64,000 nt of DNA from Sulfurimonas aquatica (GCF_017357825.1 NZ_CP046072.1:2170001-2234000); one strand, 5' to 3'; shown: positions 17,455 through 30,673, numbered from the stretch's first letter. Notes: generated by a model not told the origin, from the sequence alone. Numbers and translations are program-made.

Positions 17455-19182
17455 ATGAAATATACACTCCTTATACTAACGCTAATTACTCATATGCTCT
17501 ATGCCAATGAAACGGACGACTCTCTCATCATTAAAGAGCCGTTTAACGCAGAACTTTTTGACATAACGCAAGATTACGACAGGTCCATCTCTACTGTAGG
17601 TTTCTCAACAAAACATAAAAAACAGTACTCATCAAGTGAACCATATAGTGATGCTTTTGATTATTTACAGAGTGTTTCATCTTCACATGGCGTTCAAATG
17701 CATTTGGTTAAAGTTGACGACTCCACAAATATCTCTCTTTCAAAAAATGTAAATCTACCAAAATTCTCTAAAGCTGTATCCGTACTAAAGACCCCTTCTA
17801 ACGGTTACTTTATAGGCGGATATACGCTTGATGGCTCTTTGCTGTTTTTAAAACTAGACGCAAACGCCAACATAATGTTTTCAAAGAGTTATGGCACAAA
17901 AAATCAAAATAAACTCACATCTCTAACACTACTTAACGATGGAGGAGTTCTAGCGGTTGGCTATTCTACGACATCAAGATTTAAACACGACAATATTTTT
18001 GAAATGGGCTTAGGTAAGAATGATATTTACCTCACTAGGTTTTCTAAAAATGGAAATAAAATCTGGAGTAAAAAATATGGTACGCAAGAAGATGACAAAG
18101 GCGTAGATGCAATCCAAGCCGAAGATGGCTCTATCATTGCAGTGAGTACTACCACTAAAGGAAATAGGACACTCATAGATTTAATGCGACTCAGTGAAAA
18201 TGGCGATAAAATCTGGATGAAAAACTATAATGCCATTGCCCAAACTGATAACAAAATCATTCCGCATCGCCTCATTAAGCTAAAAGATAACAACTTTCTC
18301 CTTTTGCTTTCTCAATTTAACGAGATGAATCAAGAGCATATACGCTTAGTAAAGTTTGATATAAATCAAAATATACTTATAGATAAAGAGATATTTACCA
18401 CTTATCCTAGCGCGTTAAATGATATAAAGCAGTTCTCTGATGGCACCTTTATAGCTGTAGGGTATGTTAGAGACGCATATAATACAGATGGTTTGGCAAT
18501 GTCGCTTGACTCTAATCTAGTGCAACTAAACCAAGAGCATTATGGTGGAGAAAACTATGACGCTTTTTCATCACTCGCCATACTTCACAACTCTCAAGTC
18601 GCTGTAGCGGGTAGTCATACAGATGAGAATTCTCAAGAATCAAATATGTGGATAGTAAAGCTAAATAAAGACGCTTCTAGTGCTAAAAAAGCTTCATCTA
18701 CTAGCTCACTATATCAAAAGCTAGTTTCAATCTTTAAAGAAGAGATAATCACTTCAAAACTAATTATAAATGAAGATTTATCCATTGAGCTGATAGATAA
18801 GTCTTTATATTTTTCAGTTGCAAAGCATAAGCTCAGTGAACAACAGAAGCTATTTTTAGACACCTTTACCAAAAAACTCATTCCTCTTCTCTATAAGTAC
18901 AAAGAAACGATAGTGGCGTTGGAGATAAACGGACACACCTCGAGTGAATGGAAAGATAGTGACTTCTCATCAACTTACCTTAAGAACTCTAAACTCTCTC
19001 TAAATAGAGCATATGCCACGCTAAGCTATATCTTTAATTCTCAATCTTCACCAACTCAAGAATGGCTGACTAAAATGCTAAAAGGTAGTGCTCTGAGTTA
19101 CTCAAAAAAAGTACTTTACAATGATGTTGAAAACAGAGAAAAATCAAGAAGAGTCTCATTTAAAATATACACTAAAGAGTAG
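17455..19182 (+). CDS. Exported beta-propeller-like protein with OmpA C-terminal domain
   Basis: 575 residues with a signal peptide (about 1-17). Residues about 40-400 contain repeats of 50-60 residues of the type GGYTLDG...LLFLKLD...SKSYG, consistent with a propeller. Residues about 430-575 resemble an OmpA-like peptidoglycan-binding domain (LEINGHTSSEW; ENREKSRRVSFKI). The protein probably sits at the cell envelope, anchored to murein and displaying a propeller for protein or ligand binding. No specific function can be assigned. It is monocistronic and ends just before the Arg tRNA. Confidence 0.65.
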   Translation: MKYTLLILTLITHMLYANETDDSLIIKEPFNAELFDITQDYDRSISTVGFSTKHKKQYSSSEPYSDAFDYLQSVSSSHGVQMHLVKVDDSTNISLSKNVNLPKFSKAVSVLKTPSNGYFIGGYTLDGSLLFLKLDANANIMFSKSYGTKNQNKLTSLTLLNDGGVLAVGYSTTSRFKHDNIFEMGLGKNDIYLTRFSKNGNKIWSKKYGTQEDDKGVDAIQAEDGSIIAVSTTTKGNRTLIDLMRLSENGDKIWMKNYNAIAQTDNKIIPHRLIKLKDNNFLLLLSQFNEMNQEHIRLVKFDINQNILIDKEIFTTYPSALNDIKQFSDGTFIAVGYVRDAYNTDGLAMSLDSNLVQLNQEHYGGENYDAFSSLAILHNSQVAVAGSHTDENSQESNMWIVKLNKDASSAKKASSTSSLYQKLVSIFKEEIITSKLIINEDLSIELIDKSLYFSVAKHKLSEQQKLFLDTFTKKLIPLLYKYKETIVALEINGHTSSEWKDSDFSSTYLKNSKLSLNRAYATLSYIFNSQSSPTQEWLTKMLKGSALSYSKKVLYNDVENREKSRRVSFKIYTKE

Positions 19183-19189
19183 GTATACC

Positions 19190-19265
19190 TGGTCTCCCCA
19201 CGAGGACTCGAACCTCGAGCTATCCCTTAGGAGGGGACTGCTTTATCCAGTTAAGCGATAAGGAG
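19190..19265 (-). tRNA. tRNA-Arg(CCU)
   Basis: A complete cloverleaf on the minus strand: acceptor CTCCTTA/TGGGGAG, D arm GCTT/AAGC, anticodon stem GTCCC/GGGAT around loop CTCCTAA, T arm CGAGG/CCTCG with TTCGAGT, and encoded CCA. The anticodon CCU reads AGG. It lies downstream of a second Arg tRNA on the same strand. Confidence 0.95.
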
Positions 19266-19291
19266 TTTCTGTAAAATTTTAGCTTAAAATA

Positions 19292-19324
19292 ATAAATAGC
19301 ACCGCGATCGCAGGTGCTATTTAT
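19292..19324. terminator. 12-bp hairpin between two Arg tRNAs
   Basis: ATAAATAGCACC (19292-19303) and GGTGCTATTTAT (19313-19324) are perfect complements, with a loop containing the palindrome GCGATCGC. On the minus strand it lies between tRNA-Arg(GCG) and tRNA-Arg(CCU) and is followed by TATTTTAAG, so it probably terminates the upstream tRNA. It could equally be a stable structural element. Confidence 0.6.
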
Positions 19325-19457
19325 GAAATATTCTCTTTAACTTTATGAAGTAAATTACTTTAGATAAATCAAAATGGGTATGACAAATTACATATTTGTT
19401 GAATACAAGAAAAAAAGTTAAGAATTAAGTGTGTGGGAAATAATTTTTAAGTTAGTA

Positions 19458-19534
19458 TGGTGCGCCCGACACGATTCGAACGTGTGACCGCTGGTACCGC
19501 AAACCAGTGCTCTATCCAGCTGAGCTACGAGCGC
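19458..19534 (-). tRNA. tRNA-Arg(GCG)
   Basis: A complete cloverleaf: acceptor GCGCTCG/CGGGCGC, anticodon stem CTGGT/ACCAG around loop TTGCGGT, T arm ACACG/CGTGT with TTCGAAT, and encoded CCA. The anticodon reads GCG on the gene strand, so it decodes CGC and CGU without inosine. Most bacteria use ACG (inosine) for this box. Confidence 0.93.
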
Positions 19535-19600
19535 ACACCATCTCTTATTAGAGGATGAAATTATACCACTTTAAACTTATGTTATTCTAAAATCAAGTTC

Positions 19601-19819
19601 TTAGTTATCTAAAGTGTTTAAAATGTTTGCTATCTTTTGCTCCTGAGTATATAGCTCATGAGCTTTTCTCACATAGGATTGGAGTACAATTTTAATATCG
19701 TTATTTCCTTCAAAATTAAAATCTTTGGTCATCTCTTTTTCTAGAAATTTTGCAAAGTCATCCGCCACGTCAACGTCAAACCTTCTTCCTCCAATATGTA
19801 ATCCTATTTTTCTACTCAT
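19601..19819 (-). CDS. ZapA-like small protein
   Basis: 72 residues. The N-terminal IGLHIGGRRFDVDV strand pair followed by a long helix resembles the ZapA family of FtsZ-bundling proteins in a shortened form. The next gene upstream encodes an almost pure coiled coil of ZapB size, and the spacing is only seven bases, which strengthens a divisome-accessory reading. Similarity is weak; it could be an unrelated small protein. Confidence 0.5.
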   Translation of the reverse strand: MSRKIGLHIGGRRFDVDVADDFAKFLEKEMTKDFNFEGNNDIKIVLQSYVRKAHELYTQEQKIANILNTLDN

Positions 19820-19826
19820 AATTTTA

Positions 19827-20054
19827 CTAGCCTAAAATACTTTCTATTTTATTCACGATTTCTTCTATTTCAAGGTCTTTCATTGCATTTTGATCTGCCA
19901 GTTTATTAATCTCTTGATCTTTGATTTCTCTTTCAGCTTTTAGTGTGACCAACTCATTTCTCATCATATCATTCTCTTCTTTTAGAGTGTTCAGCTTCTG
20001 TAAAATACCTGATACTTTTTCACTTAATGTATCTATTATTCTTTGTTCTTGCAT
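19827..20054 (-). CDS. Short coiled-coil protein, ZapB-like
   Basis: 75 residues from the ATG at 20054, chosen because AGGAAG lies just upstream and because longer in-frame starts (20093, or 20219, which would overlap the divergent gene) lack a ribosome site. The whole protein is a heptad-rich helix with Leu, Ile and charged residues, similar in size and character to ZapB or other division-ring coiled coils. It probably forms an operon with the ZapA-like gene. Confidence 0.5.
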   Translation of the reverse strand: MQEQRIIDTLSEKVSGILQKLNTLKEENDMMRNELVTLKAEREIKDQEINKLADQNAMKDLEIEEIVNKIESILG

Positions 20055-20166
20055 AAAACTTCCTGCTATGTATTTATTTTCTAATTCTATCATAATTAAG
20101 TAGATAGGATTTATATTATCTCTATTTTGGTATAATTTATTAACAACTATAAAGGTATAAATACAA

Positions 20167-21402
20167 ATGAATAAGTTTGAAGAGTATGCGACAAAATTTG
20201 TACAATCTGTAGGTAGCAAAGAAGGAGCTGTATCTCCTGTTCTTACTACGTCTGCATCATTTGGCTATGGGTCAGCAGAAAATGCTGAGGGAATATTTGA
20301 CGGAAGTATAAAAAAGCCACTTTATTCTAGAATGGGTAATCCTACTACATCAAAACTAGAGTCTATAATGGCTGAAATGGATGCTGGAATAGGAGCGGTA
20401 GCCACAAGTTCAGGCATGGGTGCTACGACATTAGCTACTATCTCCCTTTTAAGTAGTGGAGATGAAATTATCAGTATTGGTGGTCTTTTCGGTGGGACAT
20501 ATGCCCTCTTTTCAGAAACTTATAGTAGATTTGGCATAAAGACACATTTTTTTGATGTAGATGAATTGCAAGAGATTAAAAACAGAATAAACGATGATAC
20601 AAAGGTTATCTTTTTAGAGAGTGTTGGTAACCCAAATATGCGATTGCCTGATATTAAAGCAATAGCGAATATTGCAAATAGTGCTGGAGTAGCACTGATT
20701 GTCGATAACACAATAACTCCATTGAGCATCTCTCCACTTAAGCTTGGTGCAGATATTGTAGTTTACTCAACAACAAAAATCATATCTGGAAATGCATCCG
20801 CACTGGGTGGTTGTGCAGTTTTTAGAGCTATTAATGATGGCGATGACAAGTTTAAATCAACTAGATATAAATTTTTAGATAAATTTATTAATAAGATGGG
20901 TAAAATGGCATTAATTCCTAATGCCAAGAAGCGTGCACTTAGGGATTTTGGGATGAGTGCAAATGCTCAAGCAAGTTATCAAACGCTACTTGGTTTAGAA
21001 ACTTTACCACTTAGGATGCAAAGAATTAACAGCAGTATTGAACTGATTGCTAAAGAGCTTGATAAAAATGGATTAAACATTAACCATCCATCTCTAAGTA
21101 AACATCCACACAACGAAAGGTATAAACAAGACTTTTCAGATGGTTGCGGTACGCTCCTTACTATAGACATGGGTTCTAAAGAAGCAGCATATAAATTTAT
21201 AAACAATAGTAAATTAGCTACGATAACGGCGAATATAGGTGATAGCAGAACACTGGTTTTACATATGGCATCGACTATATACAGTGATTTCGACAAAGGT
21301 ACAAGAGAATTTCTTGGAATTACAGATGGTCTTATAAGAGTATCTATTGGGCTTGAAAATCCTTTAGATATAATTCAAGACTTTTTAAATGCAGCAAAGT
21401 AA
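20167..21402 (+). CDS. Cys/Met-metabolism PLP enzyme (O-acetylhomoserine sulfhydrylase type)
   Basis: 411 residues of the cystathionine gamma-synthase/MetY superfamily. The PLP lysine lies in STTKIISG (about residues 203-210). SGMGATT binds the cofactor phosphate, YSRMGNPTT is the family substrate/PLP loop, and SIGLENP is near the C-terminus. Members make homocysteine from O-acetylhomoserine and sulfide, or cleave methionine; sequence alone does not decide. Direct sulfhydrylation suits a sulfide-exposed sulfur oxidiser. It precedes clpS by five bases and may share a transcript. Confidence 0.82.
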   Translation: MNKFEEYATKFVQSVGSKEGAVSPVLTTSASFGYGSAENAEGIFDGSIKKPLYSRMGNPTTSKLESIMAEMDAGIGAVATSSGMGATTLATISLLSSGDEIISIGGLFGGTYALFSETYSRFGIKTHFFDVDELQEIKNRINDDTKVIFLESVGNPNMRLPDIKAIANIANSAGVALIVDNTITPLSISPLKLGADIVVYSTTKIISGNASALGGCAVFRAINDGDDKFKSTRYKFLDKFINKMGKMALIPNAKKRALRDFGMSANAQASYQTLLGLETLPLRMQRINSSIELIAKELDKNGLNINHPSLSKHPHNERYKQDFSDGCGTLLTIDMGSKEAAYKFINNSKLATITANIGDSRTLVLHMASTIYSDFDKGTREFLGITDGLIRVSIGLENPLDIIQDFLNAAK

Positions 21403-21407
21403 AAATT

Positions 21408-21707
21408 ATGTCAACAAGTATAGAGTTTCAATTAAAAGACAAAACAAAAGTAGGTTATCCAAAAAAATATAAAGTATATTTACTCAATGATGATTATACA
21501 TCGATGGATTTCGTTGTTAGCATACTTACAACAATATTTCATAAGTCTTATGAGGATGCAGAGAAAGTTATGCTCGAAATCCATAAACAAGACAAAGGTT
21601 TATGTGGTGTATATGTACATGAAATAGCAGAAACTAAAGTTATGCAAGTATTAAAAAGAGCTAAAGAAGATGGTTTTCCATTAAGAGCAATTATGGAGGA
21701 AGAGTAA
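21408..21707 (+). CDS. clpS: ATP-dependent Clp protease adaptor ClpS
   Basis: A 99-residue adaptor that delivers N-degron substrates to ClpAP. The conserved KVYLLNDDYTSMDFVV and the later HKQDKGLCGVYVHEIAETK are present; the DD pair and the Met after it form the pocket that holds a destabilising N-terminal residue. Only one base separates it from clpA. Confidence 0.95.
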   Translation: MSTSIEFQLKDKTKVGYPKKYKVYLLNDDYTSMDFVVSILTTIFHKSYEDAEKVMLEIHKQDKGLCGVYVHEIAETKVMQVLKRAKEDGFPLRAIMEEE

Positions 21708-21708
21708 A

Positions 21709-23889
21709 ATGATCAGTCCATCATTAAATGATATTTTTCAAAAGTCCATATCTTTTGCTAAAGAGATGAGACATGAGTACCTCACAATAGAGCATGTATT
21801 CTTTTTATTGTTGAGCTCACCAAAAGGTTCAAGAATTATTCTAGCTTGTGGTGGAAATGTAGAAAAAATGCAAAAAGAACTTGCTGAATACATTAAAACT
21901 AACATGGATACGTTACCTGCAGATATAGAAAGTAATCCTTATGAGAGTGTTGCTTTATCGCGTTTAGTTGACAATATGATAAGACATATTAAATCTGCTC
22001 AGCAGATAATAGCAGACGTAGGTGATTTAATAGCAGCGCTTTACGAGGAAGAAGAACATACTTTTTCACATATGCTTTTAAATCAGTATCAAATTTCAAG
22101 ACTTGATATATTGGAAGTTATAGCTCATGAAGATGAAGAGGAGAGTGAAGATGAGAATTCAAAATCATATTTACAAAAGTACTCTATTGATTTATTAGAA
22201 AAAGTTAAAGAAGGAAAGATTGACCCAGTTATAGGTCGAGATAATGAAATAAGACGAGTCACACAAATTTTATGTAGACGAAAAAAGAACAACCCGATAT
22301 TAGTAGGTGAGCCTGGAGTTGGTAAAACAGCCATAGCTGAAGGTTTAGCTTTAAATATCTACAATAAAAACGTACCTCCAATAATTCAAGACTCTAAACT
22401 TTATGCATTAGATCTTAGTGCTTTATTAGCAGGTACAAAATATAGAGGTGATTTTGAAAAACGACTTAAGGGTGTCATGGATGAAATTAAAAAAGAGCCA
22501 AACGCCATTCTTTTTATAGATGAAATTCACACTTTGATAGGTGCTGGAAGTACAAGCGGCACAATGGATGCAGCTAACCAACTAAAACCTGCTCTTGCAT
22601 CAGGTGAAATAAAATGTATGGGTGCTACCACTTTTGCTGAGTATAGAAATGGATTTGAAAAAGATAAAGCTCTTAGTAGAAGATTTTCAAAAATCGATAT
22701 TAATGAACCATCAAAAAAAGATAGCTATTTGATACTCAAAGGTTTACAGAAAAAGTATGAAAAGCACCATAGCGTAACATACACAAATAAAGCGCTAAAA
22801 AGTGCTGTAGATTTATCAAGTAGATATATCACTGATAGATTTTTACCTGACAAAGCCATAGATTTAATTGATGAGACAGCAGCATCATTCCATCTATTAA
22901 AAAACCCTAAATCAAAAGTTACAAGTAGTGATATTTCAAAAACCATATCATCTATAGTAGGTGTGTCTAATTCAAATATTAAACAAAATGAAATAAAACT
23001 ATTAATAAATTTAAAAGAGAAGTTAGAACAAAGAGTAATAGGTCAAGATCATGCAATAGAAACTGTTACACATGCCATTAAAATATCTAAAGCTGGTTTA
23101 ACGCCACATAATAAGCCTATCGCATCCTTTTTATTCTCTGGACCAACTGGTGTGGGTAAAACAGAACTTGCAATAGCTCTTAGTGAAACAATGGGCATAC
23201 ATTTCGAAAGATTTGATATGAGTGAGTATATGGAGAAACATACACTAAGTAGACTTGTAGGAGCTCCTCCTGGCTATGTAGGTTATGAGCAAGGTGGATT
23301 ACTCACTGAAGCAATTAAAAAGCATCCTTATACAGTTTTATTACTTGATGAAATAGAAAAAGCACATCCAGATTTAATTAATATTTTACTTCAAATAATG
23401 GATAGTGCAACTTTGACTGACAATAATGGTTATAAAGCAAATTTTCAAAATGTCGTACTAATTATGACTTCTAATATCGGTGCTTCAGCTCGAAATGTGA
23501 TGGGCTTTAATAAAGATGAGTCACTATCAAAAAATGAAGAACTTAAATCATTTTTTACACCAGAATTTAGAAATAGACTTGATTCTATAGTGGAGTTTGA
23601 ACAACTAAGTACAAAAACAGTAGAAGGAATAGTTGCTAAGTTTATAAAAGAATTAAATAAAGAATTAAAAGGTAAAAAAATAACTATAACTCTTTCTTCT
23701 TCTGCTATTGAGTATATTGTTCAAGAAGCTTACTCAGCTGAGATGGGTGCTAGACCTCTAAAGCGTTATATACAAGATAATATAACAAACAAGTTAAGTG
23801 ATGAAATCCTCTTTGGAAAACTCCAAAAAGGTGGAATTGTTGAAGTTGATGCAAAAAATGGATTAGAGCTATCATATAAAGAGCTTTAG
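21709..23889 (+). CDS. clpA: ATP-dependent Clp protease ATPase subunit ClpA
   Basis: A 726-residue AAA+ unfoldase. It has a Clp N-domain (about 1-145), a first ATPase module with Walker A GEPGVGKT (about 201-208) and LFIDEIHTL, and a second module with GPTGVGKT (about 478-485) and LLLDEIEKAHP, ending with a D2-small domain. No ClpB-type middle domain is present, which separates it from ClpB. It works with ClpP (not in the window). Its stop overlaps the next gene's GTG. Confidence 0.95.
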   Translation: MISPSLNDIFQKSISFAKEMRHEYLTIEHVFFLLLSSPKGSRIILACGGNVEKMQKELAEYIKTNMDTLPADIESNPYESVALSRLVDNMIRHIKSAQQIIADVGDLIAALYEEEEHTFSHMLLNQYQISRLDILEVIAHEDEEESEDENSKSYLQKYSIDLLEKVKEGKIDPVIGRDNEIRRVTQILCRRKKNNPILVGEPGVGKTAIAEGLALNIYNKNVPPIIQDSKLYALDLSALLAGTKYRGDFEKRLKGVMDEIKKEPNAILFIDEIHTLIGAGSTSGTMDAANQLKPALASGEIKCMGATTFAEYRNGFEKDKALSRRFSKIDINEPSKKDSYLILKGLQKKYEKHHSVTYTNKALKSAVDLSSRYITDRFLPDKAIDLIDETAASFHLLKNPKSKVTSSDISKTISSIVGVSNSNIKQNEIKLLINLKEKLEQRVIGQDHAIETVTHAIKISKAGLTPHNKPIASFLFSGPTGVGKTELAIALSETMGIHFERFDMSEYMEKHTLSRLVGAPPGYVGYEQGGLLTEAIKKHPYTVLLLDEIEKAHPDLINILLQIMDSATLTDNNGYKANFQNVVLIMTSNIGASARNVMGFNKDESLSKNEELKSFFTPEFRNRLDSIVEFEQLSTKTVEGIVAKFIKELNKELKGKKITITLSSSAIEYIVQEAYSAEMGARPLKRYIQDNITNKLSDEILFGKLQKGGIVEVDAKNGLELSYKEL

Positions 23890-24575
23890 TGTCCATTCCA
23901 GAACTAAACCCTTACTCCTTAGAATTCCCTCATCCATGTGAAGCTAATCAAGATGGAATAGTTGCATGGGGAGGAGACTTAACTCCCCAACGACTAATTC
24001 ACGCATATCAGAGTGGAATCTTTCCGTGGTATTCAAAAAATGATCCCATTATTTGGTGGTCCCCTTCTCCTCGACTTATCATGGAACTCAATGATTTTAA
24101 ATTAAAAAAATCCTTAAAAAAAAGTCTTAAAAAATTTGAATACAAATTTGATACAAATTTTTCTGCTGTAATTAAAAAATGTGGTTCTGCACGAAGAAAT
24201 AACCAAAATGGTACTTGGATACAACCCGATATTATAAGAGCATATGAAGAGCTCCATAAAATGGGTATAGCACACTCAATAGAAAGCTATCAGGAAGGTG
24301 AACTTGTTGGTGGACTATATGGCTTGGCAGTAGGAAAAGTATTTTGTGGTGAATCAATGTTTGCAGATGTAAATGATGCATCAAAATCTGCCTATGCAAC
24401 TCTAGTTAAGCATTTGAAAGTTTGGGGTTATGACTTTATTGATTGTCAAGTTCCAACAGATCACTTAAAAAGTCTAGGTGCAAAAGAAGTAACAAGAGAA
24501 TATTTTTTAGATAGGCTGTATAAAGTGAATGAAGATAATATTAATCACAAATGGAAAGTAATAAAAGAGATATAA
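23889..24575 (+). CDS. aat: Leucyl/phenylalanyl-tRNA--protein transferase
   Basis: A 228-residue enzyme that adds Leu or Phe to the N-terminus of proteins starting with Lys or Arg, creating N-degrons read by ClpS. Key segments are FPWYS and WWSPSPR near the N-terminus, GTWI, VGGLYG and FCGESMFA. It uses GTG as start, overlapping the clpA stop by one base. Together clpS-clpA-aat encode the tagging, recognition and unfolding steps of one pathway. Confidence 0.95.
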   Translation: MSIPELNPYSLEFPHPCEANQDGIVAWGGDLTPQRLIHAYQSGIFPWYSKNDPIIWWSPSPRLIMELNDFKLKKSLKKSLKKFEYKFDTNFSAVIKKCGSARRNNQNGTWIQPDIIRAYEELHKMGIAHSIESYQEGELVGGLYGLAVGKVFCGESMFADVNDASKSAYATLVKHLKVWGYDFIDCQVPTDHLKSLGAKEVTREYFLDRLYKVNEDNINHKWKVIKEI

Positions 24576-24672
24576 AAAATAAGTGGAATGACAATCATAA
24601 AAAGTCAACAATAATAAGAAATAAATTAGTAATAAAATAAAAGTGATTGATAAAAAAGAAGAAATAACGATT

Positions 24673-24790
24673 AACTAGGCAGCGACCTACGTTTCCAATC
24701 CTGAAAGGATAAGTATTATCAGCGATGAGGGGCTTAGCTTCTGGGTTCGGAATGGAGCCAGGCGTTTCCCCCTCTCTATAGCCACCTAGA
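24673..24790 (-). rRNA. rrf: 5S ribosomal RNA
   Basis: The minus-strand sequence has the closing helix CTAGGTGGC/GCTGCCTAG and the conserved CCATTCCGAACCC and GAAGCTAAGCCC segments. About 118 bases; the ends are approximate to within a few bases. It is the last gene of the rRNA operon. Confidence 0.93.
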
Positions 24791-24914
24791 CAATCAAAGC
24801 TAAAGACATCATCTGCACTCCACTTACGCTTTAGCGACGGGAGTATCGGCATTTAGTGCCAGATGTTCTTAACTTTGACTGTAAAAGTCAGTTAAAAGGG
24901 TTAATGAGTTGTAC

Positions 24915-24942
24915 TCATTAAAGTATAATTGTTAAAGTCAAC
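24915..24942 (-). repeat. 3' arm of the 23S rRNA processing stem
   Basis: This 28-base stretch is complementary to 28073-28100 at 26 of 28 positions, including a perfect 16-base core (24927-24942 with 28073-28088). The arms flank the 23S gene and would form the long precursor helix cut by RNase III. Confidence 0.8.
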
Positions 24943-25084
24943 ATAACTAAATAACTTGTTTTAAACATTTCTGCTTATTAATGTAATTGTTTACACTAAA
25001 TAAGGTAGTGAACGAATTGTGTTCATTTAAGAACTTAATTGCATGTAAAATATCATAATGACATTCTAAATGTATTTTTAAAAA

Positions 25085-27972
<2,888 letters not shown>

Positions 27973-28072
27973 TTGCGTTCACTACCTTATTTAATGTATC
28001 TCTACACTTCAATAAGATGAATGATCTGTTTATTGTAGTTATTTAGTTTAATTATATTTCTATAATTAAGTT

Positions 28073-28100
28073 GTTGACTTTAACAATTGTAATTTAATGA
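28073..28100 (-). repeat. 5' arm of the 23S rRNA processing stem
   Basis: Partner of 24915-24942. It lies between tRNA-Ala and the 23S 5' end, as expected for the leader strand of the RNase III precursor helix. Confidence 0.8.
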
Positions 28101-28187
28101 ACAAGACGATTATAAATAAAAGTCTAATTTAAATTCTTTAAAATTAAGAACTTAAATTAGATTTTTAAAAATTGATTTAAAGATTAA

Positions 28188-28263
28188 TGGTGGAGAGTAG
28201 CGGGATCGAACCGCTGACCTTCTACGTGCAAGGCAGACGCTCTCCCAGCTGAGCTAACCCCCC
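28188..28263 (-). tRNA. tRNA-Ala(UGC)
   Basis: Cloverleaf in the 16S-23S spacer: acceptor GGGGGGT/ACTCTCC (with G-T pairs), D arm GCTC/GAGC, anticodon stem TCTGC/GTAGA with loop CTTGCAC, T arm AGCGG/CCGCT with TTCGATC, encoded CCA. The usual companion tRNA-Ile(GAU) is absent from this spacer. Confidence 0.95.
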
Positions 28264-28307
28264 ATTTATACACTTTAAATCTATTGTGATTTATAAAAAT
28301 AGATCAC

Positions 28308-28323
28308 TGAAAACTAAGCAAGT
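28308..28323 (-). repeat. 3' arm of the 16S rRNA processing stem
   Basis: TGAAAACTAAGCAAGT is a perfect complement of 30207-30222, and flanking bases extend the pairing to about 30 with few mismatches (28302-28331 with 30199-30228). The arms enclose the 16S gene and form its RNase III precursor helix. Confidence 0.8.
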
Positions 28324-28405
28324 AGAAGAACTAAATAATAACAAACTTATCTCTTGTGAGATTTTCTTTGTAAGATAAACAATCGAATGTTTACTCTTTA
28401 CTCTA

Positions 28406-29920
<1,515 letters not shown>

Positions 29921-30657
29921 TGTTGTCCGAAGACTTGATTATGTAAAGATCACATTGCTGTGATTATTTACTGATCTTTTGCCCAAGAATTAAATTCATT
30001 GGCTTTGTTTTTACTCGTACTAATCTGCTTAAAGAATTAGTCAGAGCTTCTAATACTAGTTAAAGTATTAAAGTATAGTTATCTACACTATTGGGAAACC
30101 ATAAAAGCTATAAAACTAATGTGGATTTCAAAATAGAATAGACGGTTGTTGTTATATTAGTTATTTCTAAGTAATACCAACTGATTCGTTAAAATCTAGT
30201 CTTCTTACTTGCTTAGTTTTCAATGATCTTCAAACAATCTCTTAACTCTTCAACATGAAGTGTTCGTATCCTCGTTTTAAACAAGGTGTCTCTGTTTGTG
30301 GATGGGAATTATAGGAGGATGTTGCTTAGAGATTGCTTAATATGAATGGGTTGAGAAAAAGAATTATAAGATTGTTTTTTGTGGGGATTTGTTTGTCTAA
30401 TTTAGTTCTTTTTCTCTTATTATTATATCTTATAGTCTGGTATGGCTTTAGGGCTTTAGATAGCAGTTAAAAGTTACTTATACTTTTGTGATCCATCCCC
30501 CGCCTATTAGTTTGTCTTGGCTGTAGAAGACTGCTGTTTCATATCAAATGATAAATTCTATGATAAAAGTATACTACTTAAAAAGTTTTAAATGGTTAAG
30601 GTAAATGAAATTAATTTTTTTGTGAGTTTTGGAAATAGGATGGGTGGACTTAGAAGA
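29921..30657 (-). other. rRNA operon leader and promoter region, no gene
   Basis: This 737-base stretch between 16S and rplS holds no convincing coding sequence. On the minus strand it contains the 5' arm of the 16S processing stem (30199-30228) and three TATAAT hexamers at 30308-30313, 30363-30368 and 30422-30427, spaced 55 and 59 bases. The one at 30308 (CCTCCTATAATTCCC) is followed by a leader of about 380 bases to mature 16S. I cannot identify convincing -35 boxes. The portion 30430-30647 shows nothing further that I recognise. Confidence 0.6.
30308..30313 (-). promoter_or_regulatory. Likely -10 of the rRNA operon promoter
   Basis: A perfect TATAAT on the minus strand in the context CCTCCTATAATTCCC, upstream of the 16S processing stem. 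It is the closest of three TATAAT hexamers to the 16S gene. Recognised by sequence only. Confidence 0.5.
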
Positions 30658-30673
30658 TTATTTTCTTCTAAGT
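30648..30673. terminator. 10-bp hairpin spanning the rplS stop codon
   Basis: ACTTAGAAGA (30648-30657) and TCTTCTAAGT (30664-30673) are perfect complements with a six-base loop. On the minus strand the stem covers the last codons and stop of rplS. There is no T run directly after it, so it may act as a mRNA 3'-end stabiliser or weak terminator of the rpsP operon. Confidence 0.45.

Noticed and set aside
20055-20219. N-terminal extension of the ZapB-like coiled coil
   Set aside because: It would overlap the divergent PLP-enzyme start, and the ATG at 20054 has the only good ribosome site.
24595-24852. 85-residue frame across the 5S gene
   Set aside because: It is formed by 5S rRNA sequence.
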